Source: an uncultured Kiloniellaceae bacterium
GTDB taxonomy: Bacteria > Pseudomonadota > Alphaproteobacteria > Kiloniellales > Kiloniellaceae
Assembly: GCA_947500035.1 (NCBI GenBank)
Contig: CANMQP010000010.1
Coordinates: 124,001-188,000 of the forward strand
Direction of reading: 5' to 3'
DNA length: 64,000 nt
Shown piece by piece: positions 36,100 through 44,956 of this stretch. The stretch's first letter is position 1. Each line of letters begins with the position of its first letter. Below the pieces are notes generated by a model. The model searched no databases. It saw only the letters and a program-made list of their open reading frames with translations, and had not been told where the DNA came from. The translations under genes were made by a program, and so were the position numbers.

Positions 36100-37344
36100 A
36101 TGTCTGAGGGACCGCCGGGCTTGCCAGCTGAACCGCCGACTGGTCCTCTCGCCGGAATGAAGGTGATCGAGCTCGCGCATATCATGGCCGGTCCTGTTTG
36201 CGGCCTCATGCTGGCGGATATGGGCGCTGACGTCATCAAGGTCGAAAAGGCCAAGGGCGGCGATGACTCTCGACGGTTTTTACCGCCGGATATCGAGGGT
36301 GAGTCCGCGGCTTTCATGATGATGAACCGTAACAAGCGCGGCATAGCGGTGGACTTGAAGTCGGAAGCGGGGCGGGAGATTCTTCTGCGGTTGCTGAAGG
36401 GTGCGGACTGCGTCATCGAAAACTATCGCCGCGACACCATGCAGAAACTCGGGTTGGGCTACGAGACGCTGCGCGAACTCAATCCAGGTCTGATCTATTG
36501 CGAGATCTCCGGGTTCGGCCGCACGGGGCCCTACGCGGACCGCGGGGGGTTCGATCTGATCGCGCAGGGCATGTCCGGACTTATGGCGATTACGGGTGAA
36601 AGCCCTGGTCGTCCGCCGGTAAAGGTCGGTGCACCGGTCTCCGATATCACCGCGGGTATTCTGGCGGCGATGGGATGTGCGTCTGCATATGCCCACAAGC
36701 TCAAGACCGGCGAAGGGCAGCGGGTCGATACCTCGTTGTTCGAAGCGGCCATCACACAGACCTACTGGCAGTCTGCGATCGCCTTCGCGACGGGAGAGTC
36801 CCCCGGACCAATGGGATCCGCTCATCCGCTGAATGCGCCCTACCAGGCATTCCAGACCAAGGATGGCTGGGTCAATCTCGGCGCGGCAAATCAAACCAAC
36901 TGGGAGCGCACACTTCGCGTCCTTGGCGCAAACGAGCTGCAGCAAGACCCGCGCTTTGAGAGTAATCAGGAACGAATGGCTCATCGTCTGGAACTGGAGG
37001 ACGTGTTGAACCGGTTCTTCGGACAGCGCACGACCGCAGAGTGGATCGAAGCACTGGAAGCGGCCGGCGTTCCGGCAGGTCCTGTCCTGTCAATTCGCGA
37101 GATGCACCAGGATCCCCAGGCTCTGGCGCGTGAAATGGTGGTCGAGACCGAGCATCCTATCGCGGGCAACGTCAAGAGCATTGGAGCGCCCGTCAAGTTT
37201 CATGGTTCGCCCGGTGGCGTCAAGCGATCGGCGCCGCTCTTCGGCCAGCATACACGCGAAGTGTTGGAGCAAGCTGGTTTCAGTCGCGAGGAAATCGCGT
37301 CCTTTATTTCCGACGGCGCGGTCATTGCAAGTGACAGGCTGTAG
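36100..37344 (+). CDS. Class III CoA-transferase (CaiB/BaiF family)
   Basis: Moves CoA from a donor acyl-CoA to a carboxylic acid via an aspartyl-CoA type intermediate. 414 aa with GMKVIELAHIMAGPVCGLMLADMGADVIKVEKAKGGDD-type N terminus, NKRGIAVDLKS, ISGFGRTGPYADRGGFDLIAQGMSGLM (contains the catalytic aspartate) and LGAANQTNWERTLRVLG. It is most like the formyl-CoA/succinyl-CoA:acid transferase group. It probably activates the acid imported by the TRAP system, supplying the crotonase. Confidence 0.93.
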   Translation: MSEGPPGLPAEPPTGPLAGMKVIELAHIMAGPVCGLMLADMGADVIKVEKAKGGDDSRRFLPPDIEGESAAFMMMNRNKRGIAVDLKSEAGREILLRLLKGADCVIENYRRDTMQKLGLGYETLRELNPGLIYCEISGFGRTGPYADRGGFDLIAQGMSGLMAITGESPGRPPVKVGAPVSDITAGILAAMGCASAYAHKLKTGEGQRVDTSLFEAAITQTYWQSAIAFATGESPGPMGSAHPLNAPYQAFQTKDGWVNLGAANQTNWERTLRVLGANELQQDPRFESNQERMAHRLELEDVLNRFFGQRTTAEWIEALEAAGVPAGPVLSIREMHQDPQALAREMVVETEHPIAGNVKSIGAPVKFHGSPGGVKRSAPLFGQHTREVLEQAGFSREEIASFISDGAVIASDRL

Positions 37345-37421
37345 GCTATCTGTTTTTCTGCAGGTCAGCTCACTCCAGCAGACAGATTCACTCTATACCT
37401 CATCACAAAACAGGAATTTCC

Positions 37422-37853
37422 ATGACCGACCTATCACTCGAGAACGCACGCGTGATCATCAACACTGCCCTGTCCAAGGGACGTCAGATGGAACTCAACC
37501 CCCTAGCGGTTGCCGTACTGGATGCAGGCGGGCAGTTGAAGGCACTCGAGCGTGAAGACGGAACTTCGACGTTGCGGTCTAAAATCGCGCAGGGCAAGGC
37601 GAATGGCGCGCTCGCCGTCGGGGCGGGAACGCGAACACTGTTCAAACGGGCTCAGGAGCAACCTTACTTCGTCGATGCCCTCAACGGTCTGGCTGACGGA
37701 AATATCGTGCCTGTTCCCGGTGGCGTTCTGATACGTGACAGCAATGGAAAGCCGGTTGGCGCCGTCGGTGTGACCGGGGACAGCTCCGACAATGATGAGA
37801 TTTGTGCTGTCGCGGGTATCGAAGCCGCTGGTTTCAAGGCGGACGTTGGCTAG
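37422..37853 (+). CDS. GlcG/HbpS family protein
   Basis: Small 143-aa heme-degrading/HbpS-like fold with VAVLDAGGQLKALEREDGTS, KANGALAVGAGTRTLFKRAQEQP, and VPVPGGVLIRDSNGKPVGAVGVTGDSSDNDE. Relatives called GlcG lie in glycolate oxidase operons, and others accompany diol or amine catabolism; the biochemical role is not settled. No signal peptide is seen, so it is cytosolic. The association with the 2-hydroxyacid enzymes here fits the GlcG pattern. Confidence 0.9.
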   Translation: MTDLSLENARVIINTALSKGRQMELNPLAVAVLDAGGQLKALEREDGTSTLRSKIAQGKANGALAVGAGTRTLFKRAQEQPYFVDALNGLADGNIVPVPGGVLIRDSNGKPVGAVGVTGDSSDNDEICAVAGIEAAGFKADVG

Positions 37854-37889
37854 AGTTAAACGCTAAGCCGGTTCGTAACGGAGGAGGTC

Positions 37890-38843
37890 ATGAAACCCGA
37901 AGTCGTCGTTCTTTCGCGTTTGGGGCCTCCAGAGGTCATGGAAGCTCTGGAAACCTCCTATCAGCTCCATTGCCTATGGGAAGTCAGCGATCGGCAAGCC
38001 GCATTGAAGGCGGCCTCATCCGCGCGTGGCCTGGTGACGACTGGCAGCCTCGGTGCCGATCCCGCCTTGATGGACGCGCTCCCGGAGCTTGAAGTGATTT
38101 CCATTAACGGTGTCGGATTGGACGCCGTGGACCTGCCTGCCGCTAAGGCCCGCGGCATTGCCGTCGGTTACACCCCCGGCGTTCTCACCGAAGGCGTCGC
38201 GGATATGGCCGTCGCGCTCATTCTGGCCGCAAGCCGCAAGCTCGTGGAGGGCGATCGCTTCGTGCGAAACGGCACCTGGGCCAGCGGCGAGAAACTCGCG
38301 CTGGGCTGGAGCATCCGTGGCAAGACCGTTGGATTTCTGGGTTTCGGCCGTATCGGGCGTGAAGTCTTGCGACTTCTGGCCGCTTTCGGGGTCAAGGCGC
38401 TTTACCATGAGCCGAAAGCCCTGGAAGGTGTGTCGGCCGACTATTGCAATGACCTTGTCACAATGGCGGAAAAAAGCGACGTGATGGTGGTCTGCTGTGC
38501 TGGCGGCGAAGCGACCCGGAACCTGGTTGACGCATCGGTTCTCAAGGCTCTTGGACCAAAGGGACTTCTGGTCAACATCGCCCGGGGCTCGGTGGTGTGC
38601 GAGCCGGATCTCATTGCCACCCTCGAGGCCGGTCATCTGGGGGCGGCGGCCCTTGATGTCTTCGCTGATGAGCCGCGCGTGCCCCAGGCGTTGCAGGCTA
38701 TGGAGAATGTGGTTCTCACACCGCACATCGCCAGTGCGACGACTGAGACCCGACTCGCAATGGGACGGCTGGTTGTGGAGAATCTGGCTGCCTACTTCTC
38801 CGGTAAACCTCTGCTGACGCCTGCACCTATGGATGGGCTTTAA
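37890..38843 (+). CDS. D-isomer-specific 2-hydroxyacid dehydrogenase (hydroxypyruvate/glyoxylate reductase-like)
   Basis: NAD(P)H-dependent reductase of 317 aa. It has the Rossmann motif GFLGFGRIGREVLRLL and catalytic Arg in NIARGSVV, Glu in DVFADEP and His in LTPHIASAT. The GTAVADMA-type region reads EGVADMAVALILAASR. Likely substrates are hydroxypyruvate, glyoxylate or a related 2-oxoacid. With the aminotransferase it would turn serine/glyoxylate into glycine and D-glycerate. GGAGGAGG precedes the ATG. It is the last gene of the operon. Confidence 0.92.
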   Translation: MKPEVVVLSRLGPPEVMEALETSYQLHCLWEVSDRQAALKAASSARGLVTTGSLGADPALMDALPELEVISINGVGLDAVDLPAAKARGIAVGYTPGVLTEGVADMAVALILAASRKLVEGDRFVRNGTWASGEKLALGWSIRGKTVGFLGFGRIGREVLRLLAAFGVKALYHEPKALEGVSADYCNDLVTMAEKSDVMVVCCAGGEATRNLVDASVLKALGPKGLLVNIARGSVVCEPDLIATLEAGHLGAAALDVFADEPRVPQALQAMENVVLTPHIASATTETRLAMGRLVVENLAAYFSGKPLLTPAPMDGL

Positions 38844-39285
38844 TCCGCAGGGCTGCGTTGTATATCATTGTTTGGCGTCTTCATTCTGCCTTGCGGAGTA
38901 TTTTGTTTAAACGCATCTATGCGAATAAAACCCCGGGGGTGAGATATTGCTTGGATTTGGGCCGGATTTTAAGGGGATAGTATCAAAACCGGCGAAATTC
39001 AGCGGTTGCTATGGCATGTCTCTTCTTAACGCGTAAATTGCCCTTACTTAACACTTGGACAAGAAGTGTTTATGCGCAAAGAATGCTTGTGTCGCGGCAG
39101 TCCTCTCTTTAGGACTTCGCAAGTAAATTTTACGGCTGCGCTTCGGTTTCAGCCGCGTAAGAGTCTGGTCGTTTTTCTTTAAATTGAAGAAAAACGGGAA
39201 CCAGGCTTTTTGTCAGATAATCGGGGGACGACAGGCGTTCTTGACGACTTTGGTCAGGGACGCTCGTGCTCTAGGAGGATTATGT
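38844..39285. other. Intergenic region before the Gfo/Idh/MocA gene
   Basis: 442 bp, AT-richer than its neighbours, with several TTAA words but no full CtrA site. It contains two successive stem-loops (39099-39116 and about 39129-39160) in the probable leader of the next gene. An open frame extends upstream to 39184 without a ribosome site. No tRNA was recognised. Confidence 0.5.
39099..39160 (+). promoter_or_regulatory. Two tandem stem-loops in the leader of the Gfo/Idh gene
   Basis: First hairpin: AGTCCT/AGGACT with loop CTCTTT (39099-39116). Second: TTACGGCTG pairs with CAGCCGCGTAA (one bulged base) around a CGCTTCGGTTT loop (about 39129-39160). They could act as a terminator of an upstream transcript or as a leader element. 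Confidence 0.35.
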
Positions 39286-40263
39286 ATGGCTGGCAAGCTG
39301 CCGATGGCGGTAATTGGGGCGGGTCATTTTGGCAAGTTCCATGCGCAGAAGGTCGCTGCGTCACAGCACGCAGAGCTTGTTGCGGTCGTTGATATCGACC
39401 TTGCGCGTGCGCAGGAAGTTGGCGGACCTCACGGTGCAGAGGCATTGAGCGATTACCGCGAGCTTTTCGGCAAGGTCGAAGCGGTTTGTATCGCGGTTCC
39501 GACCCATAGTCATCATGCGGCGGCAAGCGACTGCCTTTCCAAAGGGCTGCATGTGCTGATCGAAAAGCCGATCGCCGATACCCTTGAAGCGGCTGACGCA
39601 CTGATTGAACTGGCCAAAGACAACGATCGGATTTTGCAGGTCGGCCATCTCGTGCGCTTTTCCGGCGTTGCGGCGGCCTTGCGCAGTCACGCCACCCGGC
39701 CGCTGTACATAGACTCTTTGCGCATTACGCCGTTTCAGGGCCGGGGCACGGATGTGAATGTGATCCTGGATTTGATGATCCACGATATTGATCTGATCCT
39801 GTCATTGGTGGATTCACCTATTACGGACATCGATGCGGCGGGAGCGCCTGTCTTTACCGAGAGCGAAGACATCTGCAACGCGCGGATCAAGTTTGCCAAT
39901 GGCTGCATTGCCACGATCACCGCCAGCCGTATCAGCTTTAAGACCGAGCGGCGCATGCGGATCTTCCAATCCAACAACTATCTCAGCGTGAATTTCGACG
40001 AGCAGTCTCTCAACGTCGTGAAGCGCTCGGATCAGGGCAACGTCTTTCCAGGCGTGGATATCGCGGAGCATCGCTATGAAGAGGTCGATGCGCTCGAGCA
40101 GGAAATCGAGAGCTTCATTGCCTGCATTCGTGAGAAGCGTCCGCCCCTGGTTGGCGGGGTCGAGGGGCGGCAGGCCCTCGAAGCTGCCCTGACCGTGACG
40201 CGCAAGCTGCAGGAGCATGCGCGGTTTGTCATGAGTGCCAACAGCGGCTCCGACTTCGGGTAG
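39286..40263 (+). CDS. Gfo/Idh/MocA family oxidoreductase (possible UDP-GlcNAc 3-dehydrogenase)
   Basis: NAD(P)-dependent sugar dehydrogenase fold, 325 aa. Rossmann motif VIGAGHFGKFHAQK, EKP motif in HVLIEKPIADT, and DVNVILDLMIHDIDLILSLV. The latter, with ITASRISFKTERRMRIFQ, resembles GnnA-type UDP-GlcNAc 3-dehydrogenases that start GlcN3N lipid A synthesis; this is resemblance from memory. The ATG at 39286 is preceded by AGGAGG and directly precedes the Rossmann strand; the longer frame from 39184 lacks a ribosome site. A DegT aminotransferase, the type of partner GnnB needs, is 18 kb away at 58.4 kb. Confidence 0.85.
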   Translation: MAGKLPMAVIGAGHFGKFHAQKVAASQHAELVAVVDIDLARAQEVGGPHGAEALSDYRELFGKVEAVCIAVPTHSHHAAASDCLSKGLHVLIEKPIADTLEAADALIELAKDNDRILQVGHLVRFSGVAAALRSHATRPLYIDSLRITPFQGRGTDVNVILDLMIHDIDLILSLVDSPITDIDAAGAPVFTESEDICNARIKFANGCIATITASRISFKTERRMRIFQSNNYLSVNFDEQSLNVVKRSDQGNVFPGVDIAEHRYEEVDALEQEIESFIACIREKRPPLVGGVEGRQALEAALTVTRKLQEHARFVMSANSGSDFG

Positions 40264-40317
40264 TTCGTCAAACACCGCGCGCGGTCTGGTAACCTTTGCT
40301 GCACGCTTTACTCAACT

Positions 40318-40917
40318 TCAGCGCAGCATGGGAACGATGGTGAGTGCCAGCAAGGATCCCATTGCGATATTGAACCATTTGAGCCGGGCCGGATCTGAGA
40401 GAAACGTCCGGAGAAGAGTGCCGAAGCCGACCCAGGTCGAGACGCTGGGGAAATTCACGACAACGAAGGCAGCCGCGATCAAGAAGACGGAGAGGTAGGG
40501 CGCCTCAGGATTGCTGTAGACCGTCATGGCGGTCATGGCCATCATCCAGGCTTTCGGATTGACCCACTGGAACGCCGATGCCGCCGCGAAGGTCATGGGG
40601 GATGATGCGGTGTCCGTGTCGGCTTTACCCAAGTCGCGTGACATCGCGATGCGCCAGGCAAGGTAGAGCAGGTAGCTGCCGCCCAGGATCTTTAAGACGA
40701 TACTAAGCGCCGGGAAGCTGGTCAGAAGAGCGCCGAGCCCAAAGCCGACGCAGAGCAACAGCGATCCAAAGCCTGCGGCGATCCCGAACATATGCGGCAC
40801 GGTGCGCCGAAAGCCGAAATTCACGCCGGAGGCCAGAAGCATGACATTGTTCGGTCCCGGTGAAACCGACGACACGAAGGCGAAAGTCAGCAGGGCAAGG
40901 AAGCTATCGACCGGCAT
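40318..40917 (-). CDS. LysE/RhtB family amino-acid exporter
   Basis: Inner-membrane efflux protein of 199 aa with about six hydrophobic segments. The signature near the N terminus is FVSSVSPGPNNVMLLASGVNFGFRRT, and WVNPKAWMMAM is in the middle, both typical of the family. The frame is open to 40992, but the ATG at 40917 (MPVDSFLALLTF) matches the family N terminus. It is convergent with the Gfo/Idh gene. Confidence 0.9.
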   Translation of the reverse strand: MPVDSFLALLTFAFVSSVSPGPNNVMLLASGVNFGFRRTVPHMFGIAAGFGSLLLCVGFGLGALLTSFPALSIVLKILGGSYLLYLAWRIAMSRDLGKADTDTASSPMTFAAASAFQWVNPKAWMMAMTAMTVYSNPEAPYLSVFLIAAAFVVVNFPSVSTWVGFGTLLRTFLSDPARLKWFNIAMGSLLALTIVPMLR

Positions 40918-41020
40918 GGGCTTACTCCAATAAGGGCAGCAATGCTGACATAGTTGGAGTGGGCTGTAAACGAAGACATTGGCCCGATACAATCTGCTCT
41001 TGGGATATTTTTTGGGGCCG

Positions 41021-43438
41021 CTACCCGCGCATGCGCTCGGCTTTCGGATCGAACAGCGCGTCCGTTATCATCCTGGCTTTGCAGTGCTTGCCGAGGATTT
41101 CGATCTCGACTTCACGCCCTTCCATGATCAGTTCGACCGGCAGGAAGCCGAGCGCCACTGATTTCCGGGCATGGTGGGCGTATCCGCCTGAGGTGACGAA
41201 ACCGACGACCTTGCCGTCGTGCCAGATCGGCTCGTCGCCCCAGGTGTCGGCGTCTTCCGCATCGACGACAAAGCTGCAGAGGCGGCGTTTTGTTCCTGCT
41301 GCCTTTTCCGCCAGGGCCGCCGCCTTGCCGATAAAGTCGGCGGGCTTGTTGTAGGAAACGAAGCGGTCCATGCCGGTCTCGACCGGCGTATAGTCCGGTT
41401 TGAATTCCCGCATCCAGGAGCCGAATGCTTTCTCCAGACGCAGGCTCATCATCGCGCGCATGCCGAAGGGGCGAAGACCCAAATCAGCCCCGGCCGCGCT
41501 CAGCGTTTCGTAGAGCGCAACCTGATCTTCGGCGTCCACATAGATCTCATATCCGAGATCGCCGGTGTAGGAGACCCGCTGTACCAGCGCTCGGCAGAGG
41601 CCAATATCCACTTCCCGGATCGCCATGAAGGGAAAGGCGTCATTGGAGACATCGGCCATGGCCACCCTGTCGAGAAGCGTCCGGGCATTCGGACCTGCGA
41701 TTTGGAAACCGATGCGCTTGGTCGAGACGTTTTCGATCGACACACCTTCATCGGGTAGATGCTGCCAGAACCAGCGCAGGTGATAGGCCTGGGCGCCGAA
41801 GGAGGCCGTTAACTGAAAGGTCTCTTCGGACAGGCGCGAGATGGTAAAGTCACCGATCAGTTTGCCTTTGGGGCTCAGCATCGGTGTCAGGGACAGGCGT
41901 CCGACCTTCGGGATACGCCCGGCCATGATCCGGTCGAGCCAGGCTTCCGCGCCAGGACCGGTGACCAGATACTTTCCAAAGTTATGGATTTCGTTGATGC
42001 CGACGGCTTCCCGTACGGCCTTGCATTCCTGCGCCGTAGCCTCGAAGGCGTTAGAACGGCGGAAAGACGGGGTCTCAAAAAGGGGTTCGCCTTCCGGCGC
42101 GAAGTAGTTGACCGCCTCCATGCCGTAGGCCGTGCCGAAGACCGCGCGCTGTTCCTTCCAGATCCCGTAGGCCGGTGTCGTCTGATAAGGCCGGGCGGCG
42201 GGCAGCTCCTCGTTTGGATAGCCGACCGAGAAGCGGCGCTGATAGTTCTCGCGCACCTTGGCGCGCGTGTAGCCGGGGGAGATCCAGTCGCCGAAGCGCG
42301 CCACGTCCATGGCGAAGACATCGCGAGAGGGCTCGCCCTCCACCATCCATTCGGCGAGGGTAAGACCGACGCCGCCGCCCTGGCTGAACCCGGCCATGAC
42401 CGCGCAGGCGGACCAGTAGTTCCGCAAACCCGGAACCGGGCCGACCAGCGGGTTGCCGTCCGGTGCGAAGGTGAAGGGACCGTTGATGATGGTCTTGATG
42501 CCTGCGCGCTCCAGAACCGGATAGCGCCGGAAGGCGAGTTCCAGGGAGTCACCAATGCGGTCCAGCTTGTCCGGCAGAAGCTCGTGGCCGAAGTCGAGCG
42601 GTGTGCCTTCGACCGCCCAGGGATCGCAGCTCTGTTCGTAAAAACCGATCACCAGGCCCCGGCCTTCCTGACGCAGATAGCTCTCGCCTTCCGGATCCAT
42701 CACGTGGGGAAGTTCGCTGTCGCGCTCGTAAACGTCGGGCGTTTCTTCGGTGACCAGATACTGATGCTCCATGGGATGGAGCGGTAGGTAGATTCCCGCG
42801 AGCGCACCGACTTCGCGGGCCCAGAGCCCGGCGGCGTTGACGATGTGCTCGGCAATGATCGTGCCCTGTTCAGTGACGATTTCCCAGGAACCGTCTGGGC
42901 GTGGATTGGTCTCAAGCACGGGAGTGCGCAGGACGATCTCGGCACCGGCGTTGCGCGCGGCCTTGGCATAGGCATGTGTTGTGCCCGAGGGGTCCAAATG
43001 CCCATCCAGCGGATCGTAAAGTGCGCCAAGCACACCTTCGGTGTTGGTGATGGGGGAGAGTTTCCGGATTTCTTCCGGGCCGACGATCTCGGTGTCCAGG
43101 CCCATGTAACGGTGCTTGGCGCGCTCGGCCTTCAGGAAGTCCATCCGGTCGGGCGTGGTCGCGAGGGTCAGGCCGCCGACGTGGTGCAGACCGCAGGATT
43201 GCTCTGAGAGCTTTTCGAGATCCTGGTAAAGCTCGATCGTGTAGCCCTGCAGGGCTGCCATGTTGGTGTCGGCGTTGAGGGTATGAAAACCGCCCGCCGC
43301 GTGCCAGGTCGAACCGGAGGTCAGTTCCGAACGCTCGATCAGCGTGACGTCGCTCCAACCAAGTTTGGTCAGGTGGTATAGGACACTGCATCCGACGACA
43401 CCGCCGCCGATCACGGCTACCCGGGTATGGCTTTTCAT
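41021..43438 (-). CDS. FAD-dependent oxidoreductase with C-terminal GcvT domain (dimethylglycine dehydrogenase-like)
   Basis: Oxidative N-demethylase type, 805 aa. The N-terminal DAO domain has GGGVVGCSVLYHL and the SGSTWHAAGG motif, whose histidine carries the flavin in characterised homologues. The C-terminal half (~430 on) is a folate-binding GcvT/aminomethyltransferase domain (KYLVTGPGAEAWLDRIMAG, YTGDLGYEIYV, MRAMMSLRLEKAFGSWMREF). It would pass the methyl unit to tetrahydrofolate. The ATG at 43438 follows GGGAGACAGG; the frame is open to 43552. It is 25 bp downstream of a second FAD enzyme. Likely substrates are dimethylglycine, sarcosine or a related methylamine. Confidence 0.9.
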   Translation of the reverse strand: MKSHTRVAVIGGGVVGCSVLYHLTKLGWSDVTLIERSELTSGSTWHAAGGFHTLNADTNMAALQGYTIELYQDLEKLSEQSCGLHHVGGLTLATTPDRMDFLKAERAKHRYMGLDTEIVGPEEIRKLSPITNTEGVLGALYDPLDGHLDPSGTTHAYAKAARNAGAEIVLRTPVLETNPRPDGSWEIVTEQGTIIAEHIVNAAGLWAREVGALAGIYLPLHPMEHQYLVTEETPDVYERDSELPHVMDPEGESYLRQEGRGLVIGFYEQSCDPWAVEGTPLDFGHELLPDKLDRIGDSLELAFRRYPVLERAGIKTIINGPFTFAPDGNPLVGPVPGLRNYWSACAVMAGFSQGGGVGLTLAEWMVEGEPSRDVFAMDVARFGDWISPGYTRAKVRENYQRRFSVGYPNEELPAARPYQTTPAYGIWKEQRAVFGTAYGMEAVNYFAPEGEPLFETPSFRRSNAFEATAQECKAVREAVGINEIHNFGKYLVTGPGAEAWLDRIMAGRIPKVGRLSLTPMLSPKGKLIGDFTISRLSEETFQLTASFGAQAYHLRWFWQHLPDEGVSIENVSTKRIGFQIAGPNARTLLDRVAMADVSNDAFPFMAIREVDIGLCRALVQRVSYTGDLGYEIYVDAEDQVALYETLSAAGADLGLRPFGMRAMMSLRLEKAFGSWMREFKPDYTPVETGMDRFVSYNKPADFIGKAAALAEKAAGTKRRLCSFVVDAEDADTWGDEPIWHDGKVVGFVTSGGYAHHARKSVALGFLPVELIMEGREVEIEILGKHCKARMITDALFDPKAERMRG

Positions 43439-43463
43439 CACCCTGTCTCCCATTTTCTTTAGT

Positions 43464-44768
43464 CTAGCCCAGGACTGAAAAGCTCGAATCCTGATTGATT
43501 TCCCGATTGCGCGAGTAAAAGCCGATTGAGACCTTCTGATCGATGTTCTCAAGATGAAACTCGACCGGGTCGTTATCGTGATCTGCGCCGTTCTCGCAGG
43601 CCTCGATCAGGGTCGCCATCATCTTCCCCGCCACCGGGGCGTTCTTGAATTGATTGCCGCTGGTTCCGATCGCGACATAGAAGCCGGGCAGGTCGGTCTT
43701 GTCGTAGATCGGAATCCAATCATCGGTCACGTCGTAGAGTTCGACCACGCCCTTCATCTTGGAGGGAATTCCCATTTCCGGAAAGCGCTGGGCCATGCGC
43801 ATGGCCTGCACCTGCCACTGGTCGGTGAAGTCGCGGTTGAAGTCGTCCGGATCGACCCATTCGCGGGTATCGCACTCCGGGTCTTCGGACCCGATCAGGA
43901 TATGGTTGCCCAGTTCGGGGCGGCAGTACGTGGCGATGTCGCTGTCCGAATAGACGTAGCCCTCGGCTTCGAAGTCGAAACCCTCGGGCGAAGGCACATG
44001 GGCAACCTCGTGACGTAACGCGCGGGTCTTCATTTTCATGGCCTCGAAAACGCCGGCCATCTGATTGATCTTGCTGGAATGCGGGCCGGCTACATTGACC
44101 ACGACCGGGGCATCGATCTGCGTGCCGTCTTTCAGCGTGATCCCGGTGGTCCGGCCCTTGGCCTGACGGATCTCCGTCACTTCAGCGCCGTAAAGGAATT
44201 CCGCGCCTTTTGTCTTGGCTGCATGTTCAGCGTTTTGAGCTGAGAGAGCCGGATCACTGACGTAGCCACCGCGCGGGAAGAAGACGCCGCCCAAAATGCT
44301 GTCGCCCGTCGGTTCACAGAAACCCTGCTGGTCCGGGCGCTTTGCCGGGCCGAAGAGCTGGGTATCCATGATCGGTAGTTTTGCCTTCATCTCCTCGGGC
44401 GTCAGGTCTTCGTATGGACAGCCGATGCGGTCCATGATCTCGCAGATCTTGGAAAGACCCCTGTTGTGATCGGTTTTGACCACCAGACAGCCTGTGTCGT
44501 GGTACTTGATCATGCCGCGCGGATCTTCACTGCCCAGATACCCCGCCCAGTCTTTCCAGTAGTACCAGCCTTCGTAGGCCAGCGCGCAGGTGTCGAAGAC
44601 AGAGTAGTAGGTGCGGATGATGGCGCAGGAGCCCGAGGTCGAGCCGTATCCTGCCATCGCGTTCTTATCGACGTTCAGGGTCTTCAGGCCCTTCTTCGCC
44701 ATCTCGAAAGCCGTGCAGGCGCCGATAACGCCTGCGCCGATGATGATGGCATCGTATGATTTCGCCAT
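43464..44768 (-). CDS. FAD-dependent amine/amino-acid oxidoreductase (DAO family)
   Basis: 434-aa flavoenzyme resembling the sarcosine oxidase beta subunit. N-terminal dinucleotide motif IIIGAGVIGACTAFEMAKKGL, then GYGSTSGSCAIIRTYYS, and a C-terminal YVAIGTSGNQFKNAPVAGKMMATLI segment. There is no GcvT domain. The ATG at 44768 follows GGGAGAATC. It heads a two-gene operon with the FAD-GcvT protein and is divergent from a LysR gene that probably controls both. Confidence 0.87.
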   Translation of the reverse strand: MAKSYDAIIIGAGVIGACTAFEMAKKGLKTLNVDKNAMAGYGSTSGSCAIIRTYYSVFDTCALAYEGWYYWKDWAGYLGSEDPRGMIKYHDTGCLVVKTDHNRGLSKICEIMDRIGCPYEDLTPEEMKAKLPIMDTQLFGPAKRPDQQGFCEPTGDSILGGVFFPRGGYVSDPALSAQNAEHAAKTKGAEFLYGAEVTEIRQAKGRTTGITLKDGTQIDAPVVVNVAGPHSSKINQMAGVFEAMKMKTRALRHEVAHVPSPEGFDFEAEGYVYSDSDIATYCRPELGNHILIGSEDPECDTREWVDPDDFNRDFTDQWQVQAMRMAQRFPEMGIPSKMKGVVELYDVTDDWIPIYDKTDLPGFYVAIGTSGNQFKNAPVAGKMMATLIEACENGADHDNDPVEFHLENIDQKVSIGFYSRNREINQDSSFSVLG

Positions 44769-44918
44769 TTTTGATTCTCCCTGCTGTCGCCCTCCAGCCA
44801 TTCACTTTCCGGCGCGCATCATGGGAATTATCACCAAATGCGGGCGGCTTGTTGTCCGGCGGCGACTAGTTTTGACATGTCACGCAGACTCTTGTGCATC
44901 AGGTCTAATGTCAGATAA

Positions 44919-44930
44919 AATAATATTATT
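44919..44930. promoter_or_regulatory. AT-rich palindrome in the LysR / FAD-oxidoreductase divergent region
   Basis: Perfect 12-bp palindrome AATAATATTATT, 27 bp upstream of the LysR start and ~150 bp upstream of the divergent oxidoreductase. It is a candidate LysR site or promoter element. Confidence 0.35.
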
Positions 44931-44956
44931 GTATGATATAAATCAGAAAAACTGAT

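Noticed and set aside
41984-42787. Plus-strand open frame of 267 codons opposite the FAD-GcvT gene
   Set aside because: Antisense shadow with low-complexity GC-rich translation; no support as a gene.
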